64,000 nt of DNA from the NCBI GenBank assembly GCA_045123075.1, contig JBGVIJ010000075.1, positions 1-64,000 of the forward strand. The letters run 5' to 3'. Below the pieces are notes generated by a model that saw only the letters and a list, made by a program, of their open reading frames with translations, did no database searches and was not told the origin of the DNA. Shown here one piece after another: positions 8,888 to 16,928 of this stretch. The position numbers were made by a program, and so were the translations under genes. The stretch comes from JAHHUH01 sp045123075 (GTDB lineage Bacteria; Bacillota; Negativicutes; Acidaminococcales; Acidaminococcaceae). Positions within the stretch are counted from its first letter, which is position 1, and every line of letters begins with the position of its first letter.

Positions 8888-8903
8888 TGGCGAACGTTCG
8901 TAA
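8888..8903. promoter_or_regulatory. PurBox-like palindrome upstream of the ispE-purR operon
   Basis: CGAACGTTCG (8891-8900) is a perfect palindrome. Read on the minus strand with its flank it is ATTTACGAACGTT, two mismatches from the Bacillus PurBox AWWWCCGAACWWT. It lies about 80 bases before ispE, in the operon that encodes PurR itself. The rest of the 220-base gap 8760-8979 shows nothing recognisable. Confidence 0.35.
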
Positions 8904-8979
8904 ATCCTCTTGCGGTTAAAGCCTAAGCAAGATAAAATAATACTGTATACAATCCATTTTGTAAATAAGGTGTGTGGAA

Positions 8980-9846
8980 ATGGCTGAAAAAATCATTGAA
9001 ACGGCTTATGCGAAAATAAATCTTGGCTTGCGTATTTTGGGCAAGCGCAAGGACGGATATCACGAAGTAAGTATGATTATGCAAAGTGTTGGTCTTTGTG
9101 ACGAAGTAATCATTACTGAAGGCGAAGGCATCCAAATCAGCACCAATCTGGAAGGCTTAACTTGTGGCAAGGATAACCTTGCGTACAAGGCGGCTGCTCT
9201 GTTGGCGGAAAAATATAATATAACTCCGAATGTTCACATCATATTGAACAAAAAGATTTTTATGGCGGCAGGTCTTGCCGGTGGCAGTAGTGATGCGGCG
9301 GCGGTGTTAAGAGGCCTCAATAAATATTGGAATTTGAATTTGTACGATGACAAGCTGGAAACTTTGGCTGCAGAACTTGGAAGTGATGTTCCCTTCTGTA
9401 TTCACGGCGGCAGTGCTATTGCTAAGGGTCGTGGTGAAGTTATTTTGCCTTTGCCCGATATGCCTGAAACAATCGTTGTACTGGCAAAACTTAGAAACTT
9501 AGATGTTTCCACTGCCTGGGTTTATAAAAGCTATAATCCAAGTCGCGTGGTGAATAATCCGTCTATTTGGCAAATTGCGGAAAATTTGTCTAAAGGTGGC
9601 AAGGCGATTGCTCATTATATGGGTAATGTTTTAGAAACTGTTACCATTCCTGCAAATCCGCAAATTGCTAGAATAAAAATGACAATGCTTAAAGCAGGTG
9701 CGTACTATTCCATGATGAGTGGTAGTGGTCCCACTGTTTTTGCTTTTTCTGATAATCAAGAGATAGCAGAAAAAATTGTAGATGCTTTAAAAGATTTTGA
9801 TGTAGAAACCGCTATCACAACAACCGTTAGGAGGAAAGAAATATAA
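8980..9846 (+). CDS. ispE: 4-diphosphocytidyl-2-C-methyl-D-erythritol kinase
   Basis: IspE phosphorylates CDP-ME in the MEP pathway to isopentenyl diphosphate. The 288-residue protein is full length, with the GHMP-kinase opening AYAKINLGLRILGKRKDGYH, the ATP loop AAGLAGGSSDAAAVLRGLN and the C-terminal glycine motif MMSGSGPTVFAF. A GTG at 8974 is in frame, but AAGGTG (8967-8972) is correctly spaced for ATG 8980. It is the first gene of a probable five-gene unit through glmU, and its stop overlaps the next start (TAATG). Confidence 0.95.
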   Translation: MAEKIIETAYAKINLGLRILGKRKDGYHEVSMIMQSVGLCDEVIITEGEGIQISTNLEGLTCGKDNLAYKAAALLAEKYNITPNVHIILNKKIFMAAGLAGGSSDAAAVLRGLNKYWNLNLYDDKLETLAAELGSDVPFCIHGGSAIAKGRGEVILPLPDMPETIVVLAKLRNLDVSTAWVYKSYNPSRVVNNPSIWQIAENLSKGGKAIAHYMGNVLETVTIPANPQIARIKMTMLKAGAYYSMMSGSGPTVFAFSDNQEIAEKIVDALKDFDVETAITTTVRRKEI

Positions 9847-10523
9847 TGGCTGGACATTTACAACCTATTAAACTTGATAGCTACAAACCTTTACGTGAGC
9901 TTGTATGCGAATGTATTCGTCAAGCAATCATTGATGGAACCTTTAGCCCTGGTGAACGCTTGATGGAAATTCAAATGGCTGACGAAATGGGTGTAAGCCG
10001 TACCCCCGTGCGTGAGGCAATTCGTAAGCTGGAACTGGAAGGCTTCGTAGTTATGATTCCTCGTCGCGGTACTTATGTAGCGGATATTTCCATTCGCGAC
10101 ATTAACGAAATTTATGAAATCCGTGCTTGTCTTGACGAGCTGGCTGCAGGACTTGCGGCTGAACGTATTACTGATGACGAGCTGGAAACTTTGAACCGCT
10201 TGCTTGTTGAATTTGGTCAACACATCAGCGTAGGTGATATGGAAAAGATTGTAGAAGTAGATACTGCTTTCCACGAAGTATTGTATATGGCAAGCCGCAA
10301 CGCAAGATTGCACAGCATCATCAACAATTTGCGTGAACAAGTTACCAGTATTCGTGGTCGGTCCATGAGTTATCCCGGTCGCTTGGATGATACTATGGCT
10401 GAACATCGTGTGTTGGTAGATTTCATTGCTGCTCGCGACGTAGAAGGTGCAAGAAACGCTGCTCGCGTACATATTGAAAACGCAGAACATACTTTGATGC
10501 AATCCATCAGTCCTGTTAGATAA
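9846..10523 (+). CDS. GntR family transcriptional regulator, FadR/FCD subgroup
   Basis: The 225-residue regulator has an N-terminal winged helix (residues about 10-75, with SRTPVREAIRKLELEGFV) and a C-terminal FCD all-helical ligand domain. The FCD metal/ligand residues are visible as Asp and His in VDTAFHEVLY, His in AEHRVLVDF and His in HIENAEH. FCD regulators commonly sense small carboxylates or sugar acids. Its start codon overlaps the ispE stop by one base, so its expression follows ispE. Its effector and target genes cannot be deduced here. Confidence 0.92.
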   Translation: MAGHLQPIKLDSYKPLRELVCECIRQAIIDGTFSPGERLMEIQMADEMGVSRTPVREAIRKLELEGFVVMIPRRGTYVADISIRDINEIYEIRACLDELAAGLAAERITDDELETLNRLLVEFGQHISVGDMEKIVEVDTAFHEVLYMASRNARLHSIINNLREQVTSIRGRSMSYPGRLDDTMAEHRVLVDFIAARDVEGARNAARVHIENAEHTLMQSISPVR

Positions 10524-10524
10524 T

Positions 10525-11286
10525 ATGGAAAAGTATAATGTAGTAATTTTGGCAGGCGGTCGCGCATCGTGGCTGAAAGAAGTTGCCGGTACTGATGTGC
10601 GTTGTTTGGCAAAGATTAATGGTAAGCGCATGCTTGACTATATAATAGAAGCTATACGCGAAAGTGGTAGGGCAAAGCGTATCTTGCTCGCAGTAGACCC
10701 TGCTGTAATTGCAGGTGAAGAATTGCCTGCCGATGTAGAAGTGTGCGAAGCTGCACAAGATTTGCCGTCTACTTCCTACAAAGCGGTTGAAGCTTTGGGT
10801 TTTAAAGGCAAAGTGCTTTTTGTCTGCGATGACATTCCCTTTTTACACGGTGCTGCCATCAATGACTTTTTAGATAAGTGCGAGGCAAGACCTGGTGGTA
10901 ATAGCTACTATCCTTTAATTTCTAAGGAAGTGTGCGAAGCTACCTTTCCACAAGCAAAACGTACTTATGCTAAAACTAAGGACGGTCTTTTTACCGGTGG
11001 CAATATCATGATGATGGACGCGGAGGTAATTCCTGCTGCTTTGGCTAAAGGGCAAGAGATTTTCTCCAAGCGTAAAAAGCCCTTGGAGCTTGTCAAAATG
11101 TTGGGCATAGGCTTTATTTTAAAATTCTTATTCCATCGTCTGACCTTGGACGATGTGGAAAAACGTGGCAGTTTGGTTGTAGGTTTTGAAGGCAAGGCCA
11201 TTGTCAGCGATTTTGCTGAGGTTGGTATGGACGTGGATAAGCCTGCGGACTGGGAACTGGCACAAAAATATTTGAGTAACGATTAA
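10525..11286 (+). CDS. MobA-like nucleotidyltransferase family protein
   Basis: This 253-residue protein has the nucleotidyltransferase-A fold. The N-terminal NTP-binding signature is degenerate (VVILAGGRASWLKEV, where sugar-1-P transferases usually have GxGTR), followed by PYCDD-like FVCDDIPFL and the C-terminal acidic GMDVDKPADWELA segment typical of MobA-like enzymes. It lies one base after the GntR gene and 39 bases before purR, inside the ispE-glmU unit. It probably transfers an NMP group to an acceptor, but neither nucleotide nor acceptor is clear; the weak loop makes activity uncertain. Confidence 0.8.
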   Translation: MEKYNVVILAGGRASWLKEVAGTDVRCLAKINGKRMLDYIIEAIRESGRAKRILLAVDPAVIAGEELPADVEVCEAAQDLPSTSYKAVEALGFKGKVLFVCDDIPFLHGAAINDFLDKCEARPGGNSYYPLISKEVCEATFPQAKRTYAKTKDGLFTGGNIMMMDAEVIPAALAKGQEIFSKRKKPLELVKMLGIGFILKFLFHRLTLDDVEKRGSLVVGFEGKAIVSDFAEVGMDVDKPADWELAQKYLSND

Positions 11287-11325
11287 TTTTTCGTAAGTAT
11301 AATAAATTTAGAAAAGAGGGCGATT

Positions 11326-12138
11326 ATGGGAAGAGCTAAAAGACTGGAGCGTGTGGTTGCTTTAACTAAAATTTTGGTAGACAATCCCCAACACTTGTTT
11401 TCATTTTCCTATTTTTGCAAAAAATTTGAAGTTGCAAAATCTACTTTGAGTGAAGATGTTTTGGCTGTGAAAAATGGCTTGGAAATGTTTGGTTTAGGCA
11501 AGGTAGAAACCTTGGCAGGCGCAGCTGGTGGTGTACGTTTTATTCCCGGTCACAAAGTTGAGGATGACAACGAGTTCTTAAAAGAATTGGCTGTTAAGCT
11601 TTCTTCTCCTGAGAGGATTTTGACTGGTGGTATGTTGTATGTAACTGATATTTTGTGTAATCCTGAAATTGTTGTGCGATTGGGCGAAATCTTCATGAGC
11701 CGTATGCAACATTTGACACCTGACTATATTATGAGCGTAGAAACCAGAGGCATTTCTTTGGCATTTTTGGTTGCCAGAGCGTTTAATGTTCCCTTAGTTA
11801 TTGCTCGCCACGACAATTACATTACCGAAGGCCCTACCGTAAACATTAACTATGTAAGTGGTTCCCGTAAAAATATCCGCAATATGGCATTGACTAAACG
11901 CGTATTGCAACCGGGAAGCAAAGTGCTTATCGTAGACGATGTTATGAAGGGCGGCGGTACTGCCCGTGGCATGGTTGAACTGGTAGAAGAAGTAGGCGCT
12001 GTAGTAGTTGGCAAGGCTTTCCTTGTTGAAACTGCAATTCCTGAAAATAAACTGATAGATGATTACACTGCTTTCTTCCGTCTGTATAGTGTGGATGAAG
12101 AAACGCAAGAAATCACCATTGAACCTATTTTAGGTTAA
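11326..12138 (+). CDS. purR: Pur operon repressor PurR (Bacillota type)
   Basis: PurR of this type has an N-terminal winged helix (about 1-75, RAKRLERVVALTKILVDNP) and a phosphoribosyltransferase-like domain that binds PRPP as inducer. The PRPP loop is VLIVDDVMKGGGTARGM and the YIMSVETRGISLA segment is conserved. It represses purine synthesis genes by binding PurBox pairs; candidate boxes are seen before this operon (8888-8903) and near purC (41032-41044). Length (270 residues) is close to the Bacillus protein. As in Bacillus it lies close to glmU and prs. An AAAAGAGGG site precedes ATG 11326. Confidence 0.95.
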   Translation: MGRAKRLERVVALTKILVDNPQHLFSFSYFCKKFEVAKSTLSEDVLAVKNGLEMFGLGKVETLAGAAGGVRFIPGHKVEDDNEFLKELAVKLSSPERILTGGMLYVTDILCNPEIVVRLGEIFMSRMQHLTPDYIMSVETRGISLAFLVARAFNVPLVIARHDNYITEGPTVNINYVSGSRKNIRNMALTKRVLQPGSKVLIVDDVMKGGGTARGMVELVEEVGAVVVGKAFLVETAIPENKLIDDYTAFFRLYSVDEETQEITIEPILG

Positions 12139-12153
12139 GAAAGGGGCAAGAAG

Positions 12154-13524
12154 ATGTCTGAATTGATTGCTGTGATTTTAGCAGCAGGCAAAGGTACTCG
12201 TATGCGTAGTAAATTGCCTAAGGTTTTACATAAAGTGGGCGGTAAAGAAATGCTGCAACACGTAATTGATGCTGCTACCGTAGCTGGTGCTAACGACAAA
12301 GTTGTAATCGTTGGTCACGAAGCTGAATTGGTAGAAGAAATGGTTGCCGGTCAAGGCAAAATTGCTTTGCAAGCTGAGCAGCTTGGTACCGGTCATGCAG
12401 TAATGCAAACTAAGGAAGCTTTGGCTGGCTTTGCTGGTACTGCCATGATTTTGTGTGGTGATACTCCGCTTTTGGAAGGCGAAGAACTTAAAAAATTCTA
12501 CGAAGGTCATAAAGCAAGCGGCGCTGCTGCTACCGTACTGACTGCCGTTATGGAAAATCCTTACGGCTATGGTCGCATTGTACGTGACGAAGCCGGTAAC
12601 GTGCTTGGCATTGTAGAAGAAAAAGACGCTACTGCTGAACAAAAACTCATTAAAGAAATCAACACCGGTATTTACTGCATTGAATGTCCCTTGATGTTTG
12701 ATGTTTTGGCTACTTTGACTTGCAATAACGCTCAAGGCGAATACTATTTGACTGACGTGCTTTCTAAATTGAATGAACGTGGTGAAAAAGTTGGTGGCGT
12801 AATTACTGAAGACAGCGATATGGTTATGGGCATTAACTCTCGTAAACAACTTGCTGTTGCAGAAGGCGTAATGCGTAACCGTATTCTTGATAAATTGATG
12901 GATGCGGGTGTAACCATTATGGATTCTGCAAGCACTTTCATTGAAGGCACCGTAAAAATTGGCGCGGATACCATCATTTATCCTTACACTTGGCTTGAAG
13001 GTAACACTGTAATTGGTGAAGACTGTGAAGTTGGTCCTAACGTGCGCTTGACTAATGTAAAAGTTGGTAACGATACCCGCATGCAATTTGTATATGGTCA
13101 TGACTGCCAAGTTGGTAATGACGTAACTGTTGGCCCTTATGTCCACTTGCGTCCTGATACTGTGATTAGCGACAAAGTTAAGATTGGTAACTTTGTAGAA
13201 GTTAAAAACTCCAACGTAGGTGTTGGTACTAAACTGCCTCACTTGACTTACATTGGCGACAGTGATATTGGCGCAGGCGTAAATATGGGTTGCGGTTGCA
13301 TCACTGTAAACTACGATGGTAAAAAGAAACATCGCACCGTTGTAGAAGATAATGTTTTCGTAGGCTGCAATACCAATTTGGTAGCTCCTGTTACCGTAAA
13401 ACAAGGTGCTTACATTGGCGCAGGCTCCACCATTACCAAAGAAGTTCCTGAAAACGCACTTGGTATTGGTCGTGCAAAACAAAAAAATATCGAAGGCTGG
13501 GCAGAAAAACAACGCCAAAGCTAA
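12154..13524 (+). CDS. glmU: Bifunctional UDP-N-acetylglucosamine pyrophosphorylase / glucosamine-1-P acetyltransferase
   Basis: GlmU makes UDP-GlcNAc for peptidoglycan and outer-membrane glycans. The N-terminal uridyltransferase half has ILAAGKGTRMRSKLPKVLHK and CGDTPLL; the C-terminal half (from about residue 250) is a left-handed beta helix of hexapeptide repeats with the acetyl-transfer region GCGCITVNYDGKKKHRT. At 456 residues it is full length. It starts 15 bases after purR with an AAAGGGG site and closes the unit; prs follows with its own promoter. Confidence 0.97.
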   Translation: MSELIAVILAAGKGTRMRSKLPKVLHKVGGKEMLQHVIDAATVAGANDKVVIVGHEAELVEEMVAGQGKIALQAEQLGTGHAVMQTKEALAGFAGTAMILCGDTPLLEGEELKKFYEGHKASGAAATVLTAVMENPYGYGRIVRDEAGNVLGIVEEKDATAEQKLIKEINTGIYCIECPLMFDVLATLTCNNAQGEYYLTDVLSKLNERGEKVGGVITEDSDMVMGINSRKQLAVAEGVMRNRILDKLMDAGVTIMDSASTFIEGTVKIGADTIIYPYTWLEGNTVIGEDCEVGPNVRLTNVKVGNDTRMQFVYGHDCQVGNDVTVGPYVHLRPDTVISDKVKIGNFVEVKNSNVGVGTKLPHLTYIGDSDIGAGVNMGCGCITVNYDGKKKHRTVVEDNVFVGCNTNLVAPVTVKQGAYIGAGSTITKEVPENALGIGRAKQKNIEGWAEKQRQS

Positions 13525-13553
13525 GGTTTTAAGCCAATTCCGCTTAAAATGAC

Positions 13554-13582
13554 TTGTAGAAGCAATGTGCTTAGGTTATAAT
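13554..13582 (+). promoter_or_regulatory. Promoter of prs
   Basis: TTGTAG (13554-13559) and a consensus TATAAT (13577-13582) are spaced 17 bases apart, about 50 bases before the prs start. The -35 box is weak and the -10 box perfect. Confidence 0.55.
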
Positions 13583-13633
13583 GATACGGAGAGAAGGACA
13601 TGTTATAATGTTCAATTTTGGAGGGATTAGGGC

Positions 13634-14590
13634 ATGTTAAATGATGTAAACAAATTCAAAATTTTCTGTGGTAACGCAAATCCTGATTTAGCACGTGAAA
13701 TTGCTGCATATCTTGGCACCACCGTTGGTGACGCAGTGATTAACCGTTTCAATAATGGCGAAGTTCAAGTAATGATTAACGAAAGCGTTCGTGGTAAAGA
13801 TGTATTCATCGTACAACCCACTTGCGGTCCTATCGTTAACGATAACGTAATGGAATTGTTGATTATGGTAGACGCTTTTAAACGCGCTTCTGCAAATCAC
13901 ATTACCGCAGTTATTCCTTACTATGGCTATGCTCGTCAAGACCGTAAAGCTCGTGGTCGCGAACCCATCACCGCAAAATTGATGGCTGACTTGCTGGAAG
14001 CAGCAGGCGTAACCCGTGTTGTTACTATCGACTTGCACGCAGCACAAATCCAAGGATTCTTCAATATTCCGTTCGACCATATGCCCGGTGCTCCCACTAT
14101 GGCTGAATACATTAAAGAAAAACATTTGGAAGACGTTATCGTTGTTTCTCCGGACTTGGGTGGCGTAGGTCGTGCTCGCAAATTTGCTGACCTCTTGAAC
14201 GCTCCTTTAGCTATTATCGACAAACGTCGTCCGGAACCTGGTGTAGCAGAAGTTATGAACCTCATCGGCGATGTTGCAGGCAAAAACTGCATCATGGTTG
14301 ACGATATGGTTGACACCGCAGGTTCTTTGACCGAAGCTGCTCGTGCTCTGAAAAAATTTGGTGCAAAAGATATCTATGCTTGCTGCACTCACCCCATCCT
14401 CACTGATCCGGCATTGAGCCGCATTGCTCAATCCGACATCACTGAATTGGTTGTTACCAATACCATTCCTCTGCCGCCGAACAAAGTTCATCCGAAAATT
14501 AAAGTGCTGACCATTGCACCGATTTTGGCTGAAACTGTACTGCGCATTTACAATGAATGGTCTGTAAGCCAACTCTTTGACACTAAATAA
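13634..14590 (+). CDS. prs: Ribose-phosphate pyrophosphokinase
   Basis: Prs makes PRPP from ribose-5-phosphate and ATP, feeding purine, pyrimidine, His and Trp synthesis; PRPP is also the PurR effector, so the neighbourhood is coherent. At 318 residues it is full length. Visible motifs are YARQDRKARGREP (ATP/catalytic loop), DLHAAQIQGFF (metal and allosteric region) and the PRPP loop MVDDMVDTAGSL. A GGAGGG site precedes ATG 13634, and a strong terminator follows. Confidence 0.97.
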   Translation: MLNDVNKFKIFCGNANPDLAREIAAYLGTTVGDAVINRFNNGEVQVMINESVRGKDVFIVQPTCGPIVNDNVMELLIMVDAFKRASANHITAVIPYYGYARQDRKARGREPITAKLMADLLEAAGVTRVVTIDLHAAQIQGFFNIPFDHMPGAPTMAEYIKEKHLEDVIVVSPDLGGVGRARKFADLLNAPLAIIDKRRPEPGVAEVMNLIGDVAGKNCIMVDDMVDTAGSLTEAARALKKFGAKDIYACCTHPILTDPALSRIAQSDITELVVTNTIPLPPNKVHPKIKVLTIAPILAETVLRIYNEWSVSQLFDTK

Positions 14591-14615
14591 GAAGTTCGCT
14601 TTGTTTGGAAATTTT

Positions 14616-14647
14616 AAAAGGCTTGCCGTTTGGCAAGCCTTTTCTTG
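14616..14647 (+). terminator. Terminator after prs
   Basis: A perfect 12-bp stem AAAAGGCTTGCC / GGCAAGCCTTTT (14616-14643) with a GTTT loop runs into a T-rich tail. Confidence 0.9.
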
Positions 14648-14685
14648 TAGGATTATAAGAAAAATTTTAATTTAGGTTACTTATA

Positions 14686-15480
14686 ATGAGAATGCTTTAT
14701 GTTTTAATTATAACTGGAATATTGTCAGTAATAGCGCTATGGCTTGGTAAGTACGGCGTTATTAAGAAAAGGCTGGCGGCGTTGGTGGCGTGTGCTTCGC
14801 TATTGTGTGGTGGAGCGTTGCTTGCGATGGCGGTGCTTCCGGGTAATGGTTTTTTTGGCGATACGATTACCAGTGGGAAAGTTGCTGATGGCAAGAAATT
14901 TGTGGCGTTAACTTTTGATGATGGACCGTACCCTCCGTTTACGCAGGAACTTATTGCAGTTCTGAAAGAGAAGCAAGTAAAAGCTACGTTCTTCGTCGTG
15001 GGAAATAATGCTTCCAAATATCCGGAAGTGGTGCGCGACGTAGCAACGCAAGGTCACGAAGTTGCCTTGCACGCTGGCGAGCATAAAGATTTTTTGAAGT
15101 TGAACAGTTCAGAGCTTGCGGAAAACATATCTTCCGGCAAAAAGATGTTGGAAGAATTAACCGGCAAGCCTGTAAAATATATGCGTCCGCCCCACGGTTT
15201 TAGAGATTGGGCAGTAATGGAAGCTGCTTTTGACTTTGGATTAAAAGTTGTAAATTGGAGCGTTATTCCGCGTGATTGGACTAATCCCGGAGCACAAGTG
15301 ATTGCAGACCGTGTGTGCAAGGACGTTTTCCCCGGAGCAATAGTTTTACTGCATGATGGGGACGCACCTAGTCAAACTGCAAGTCGTGAGCAAACAGTTC
15401 AAGCGACGGCGCTTATTATTGACGAGCTTCGTAAACAAGGATATAATTTTGTAACAGTTAGTCAATTGTTAGAGAGGTAA
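14686..15480 (+). CDS. Membrane-anchored polysaccharide deacetylase (NodB domain)
   Basis: The 264-residue protein has two N-terminal hydrophobic helices (about 4-20 and 28-50), then a NodB catalytic domain facing outside the cytoplasmic membrane. Catalytic features are the TFDDGP base motif, metal ligands in ALHAGEH (H-x3-H), the RPPHG motif and the terminal LLHDG histidine. It probably removes acetyl groups from N-acetylated glycans such as peptidoglycan. The gene is close to pth, 5 bases apart, so they are likely co-transcribed. The exact substrate cannot be told. Confidence 0.9.
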   Translation: MRMLYVLIITGILSVIALWLGKYGVIKKRLAALVACASLLCGGALLAMAVLPGNGFFGDTITSGKVADGKKFVALTFDDGPYPPFTQELIAVLKEKQVKATFFVVGNNASKYPEVVRDVATQGHEVALHAGEHKDFLKLNSSELAENISSGKKMLEELTGKPVKYMRPPHGFRDWAVMEAAFDFGLKVVNWSVIPRDWTNPGAQVIADRVCKDVFPGAIVLLHDGDAPSQTASREQTVQATALIIDELRKQGYNFVTVSQLLER

Positions 15481-15485
15481 AAGAA

Positions 15486-16136
15486 ATGAAACTTATCGTA
15501 GGTTTGGGAAATATTGGTAAGGAGTATGAAAATACTCGTCATAATATTGGTTTTATGGTTGTTGATGAGCTGGCGAAACGTTGGGGTGTAAGCTTTAACC
15601 GTACTGATAAAAATGCTATGTTCGCAGAATATCGTGCGCCGGAAAAAATTATGCTCATTAAACCTACTACTTACATGAACCTGAGTGGTATTGCTGTTGG
15701 TGCGTATGCAAATTACTACAACTTGGGCAATGAAGAAATTGCGGTTATCCAGGACGATCTTGATTTGCCCGTTGGTCAATTGCGTATTCGTAAAAAAGGT
15801 AGTGCAGGTGGTCACAATGGTATTAAATCCATTCAAGAACATCTTGGCACTGATGAATTCCCTCGTTTTAAAATTGGCATTAGTCATCCCGGTCGTAACG
15901 GCAAAGCAGTAGTAAGCCATGTTTTAAAAGCTTTTGCCGGCGAAGAAAAAGCTGCTATTGAAGAAGCTGTTAAGAAAATGGCAGATGCTTTGGAACGTTG
16001 GATTAAAGAAGACATCGATGTTGTTATGAACGAATACAACAAGAAGCCTGCTAAACCGAAAAAAGAAAAAACTCAAAAAGAAGAAGCTCCTGCTGAACAA
16101 GTTGCAGAAACTAAAACTGAAAATACCGAAGCATAA
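15486..16136 (+). CDS. pth: Peptidyl-tRNA hydrolase with charged C-terminal tail
   Basis: Pth frees tRNA from peptidyl-tRNAs that drop off the ribosome. Core motifs are GLGNIGKEYENTRHNIGF with the catalytic His, KPTTYMNLSG, QDDLDLPVG and GSAGGHNGIKSI. The core is complete by about residue 185. The protein then adds about 30 residues of Lys, Glu, Ala and Pro (KKPAKPKKEKTQKEE onward) that most family members lack; it looks disordered. ATG 15486 lies 5 bases after the deacetylase stop, with the AGAGGTAAAAG site inside that stop region. Confidence 0.95.
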   Translation: MKLIVGLGNIGKEYENTRHNIGFMVVDELAKRWGVSFNRTDKNAMFAEYRAPEKIMLIKPTTYMNLSGIAVGAYANYYNLGNEEIAVIQDDLDLPVGQLRIRKKGSAGGHNGIKSIQEHLGTDEFPRFKIGISHPGRNGKAVVSHVLKAFAGEEKAAIEEAVKKMADALERWIKEDIDVVMNEYNKKPAKPKKEKTQKEEAPAEQVAETKTENTEA

Positions 16137-16137
16137 G

Positions 16138-16172
16138 AAAAGAGCATTTCGCAAGCGCGAAATGCTCTAAAT
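16138..16172. terminator. Bidirectional terminator between pth and the HAD gene
   Basis: The perfect 12-bp stem AGAGCATTTCGC / GCGAAATGCTCT (16141-16168) has an AAGC loop. The T-run is good on the minus strand and weaker on the plus strand. Confidence 0.85.
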
Positions 16173-16174
16173 TT

Positions 16175-16831
16175 TTATCCTAAGAAAAACTTTCTTAAAT
16201 CTTCTACAGTTTCTAAATAATAATCTGCGCCTGCTTCGGAAAGTTCTTGATAATCACCGAAGCCGTAGCCTACGCCGATACACTTAATACCATTAGCGTG
16301 AGCTGCCAGTACGTCCATGGATTTGTCGCCCACAAGTACGGTAACAGCTTTGTCTTCTTCGGTAACGATATTCCATTTTTTGAGGGACAGCGCCATTACT
16401 TGAGCTTTGTCATCCATGCTGCCATCAAGGGTAGCACCGGTGATAGTTTCTAAATACGGTGCAAAACCAAATTTTTCTGCAATGGGTACTGCGAAAAATT
16501 CCGGTTTTGCGGTGCACATACCTGTTCTAAAACCTGCGGCTTGCAAATCACGACAAAGTTCTACCATTCCGGGGTAAGCTTTGTTTTCTGCCCAACCAAC
16601 TCTGGTGTAGCGTTCGCGGTAAACTTCCAACGCTTTTTGTACTTCATCGGGGGTAGAGCCGTAAAACTTCACCATACTGCCACGTAAAGGCGGGCCAATG
16701 AATTTTTTAAGCTCGTTTAAATCAGGTTCGTCAATGCCGATGGCACGCAAAGCAAGTTGCATACTTTTAGTAATACCTTCGGAAGAATCAGTTAAAGTTC
16801 CGTCTAAATCAAAAAGAATATTTTTGAACAT
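16175..16831 (-). CDS. HAD family phosphatase (phosphoglycolate phosphatase-like)
   Basis: The 218-residue protein has HAD motif I DLDGTLTDS with the nucleophile Asp, a helical cap (about 15-85), motif II region MCTAKPE, and motif III/IV LVGDKSMDVLAA. It resembles Gph/PpaX-like enzymes that hydrolyse small phosphate esters in the cytosol. The GPPLRGS loop is typical of this subgroup. It is a single minus-strand gene between two plus-strand units; the substrate cannot be assigned from sequence. Confidence 0.88.
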   Translation of the reverse strand: MFKNILFDLDGTLTDSSEGITKSMQLALRAIGIDEPDLNELKKFIGPPLRGSMVKFYGSTPDEVQKALEVYRERYTRVGWAENKAYPGMVELCRDLQAAGFRTGMCTAKPEFFAVPIAEKFGFAPYLETITGATLDGSMDDKAQVMALSLKKWNIVTEEDKAVTVLVGDKSMDVLAAHANGIKCIGVGYGFGDYQELSEAGADYYLETVEDLRKFFLG

Positions 16832-16928
16832 ATCTATACTCCTTAGAGAAAATTTGCCTAAACAACAAAAACATTATAACATAGAAGAAGTGAAAGTGAT
16901 ACAATGAGAATATTGAGGGGGTAAAACC

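Noticed and set aside
8891..8900. LexA/SOS box at CGAACGTTCG
   Set aside because: The Gram-positive LexA box needs a spacer between CGAAC and GTTCG, and the operon has no repair genes; a PurBox reading fits the neighbouring purR better.
12226..13518. Long open frame on the minus strand opposite glmU (and a similar one opposite 46864-48270)
   Set aside because: They mirror strongly biased codons of the plus-strand gene, have no ribosome site or recognisable domain, and the sense proteins are certain.
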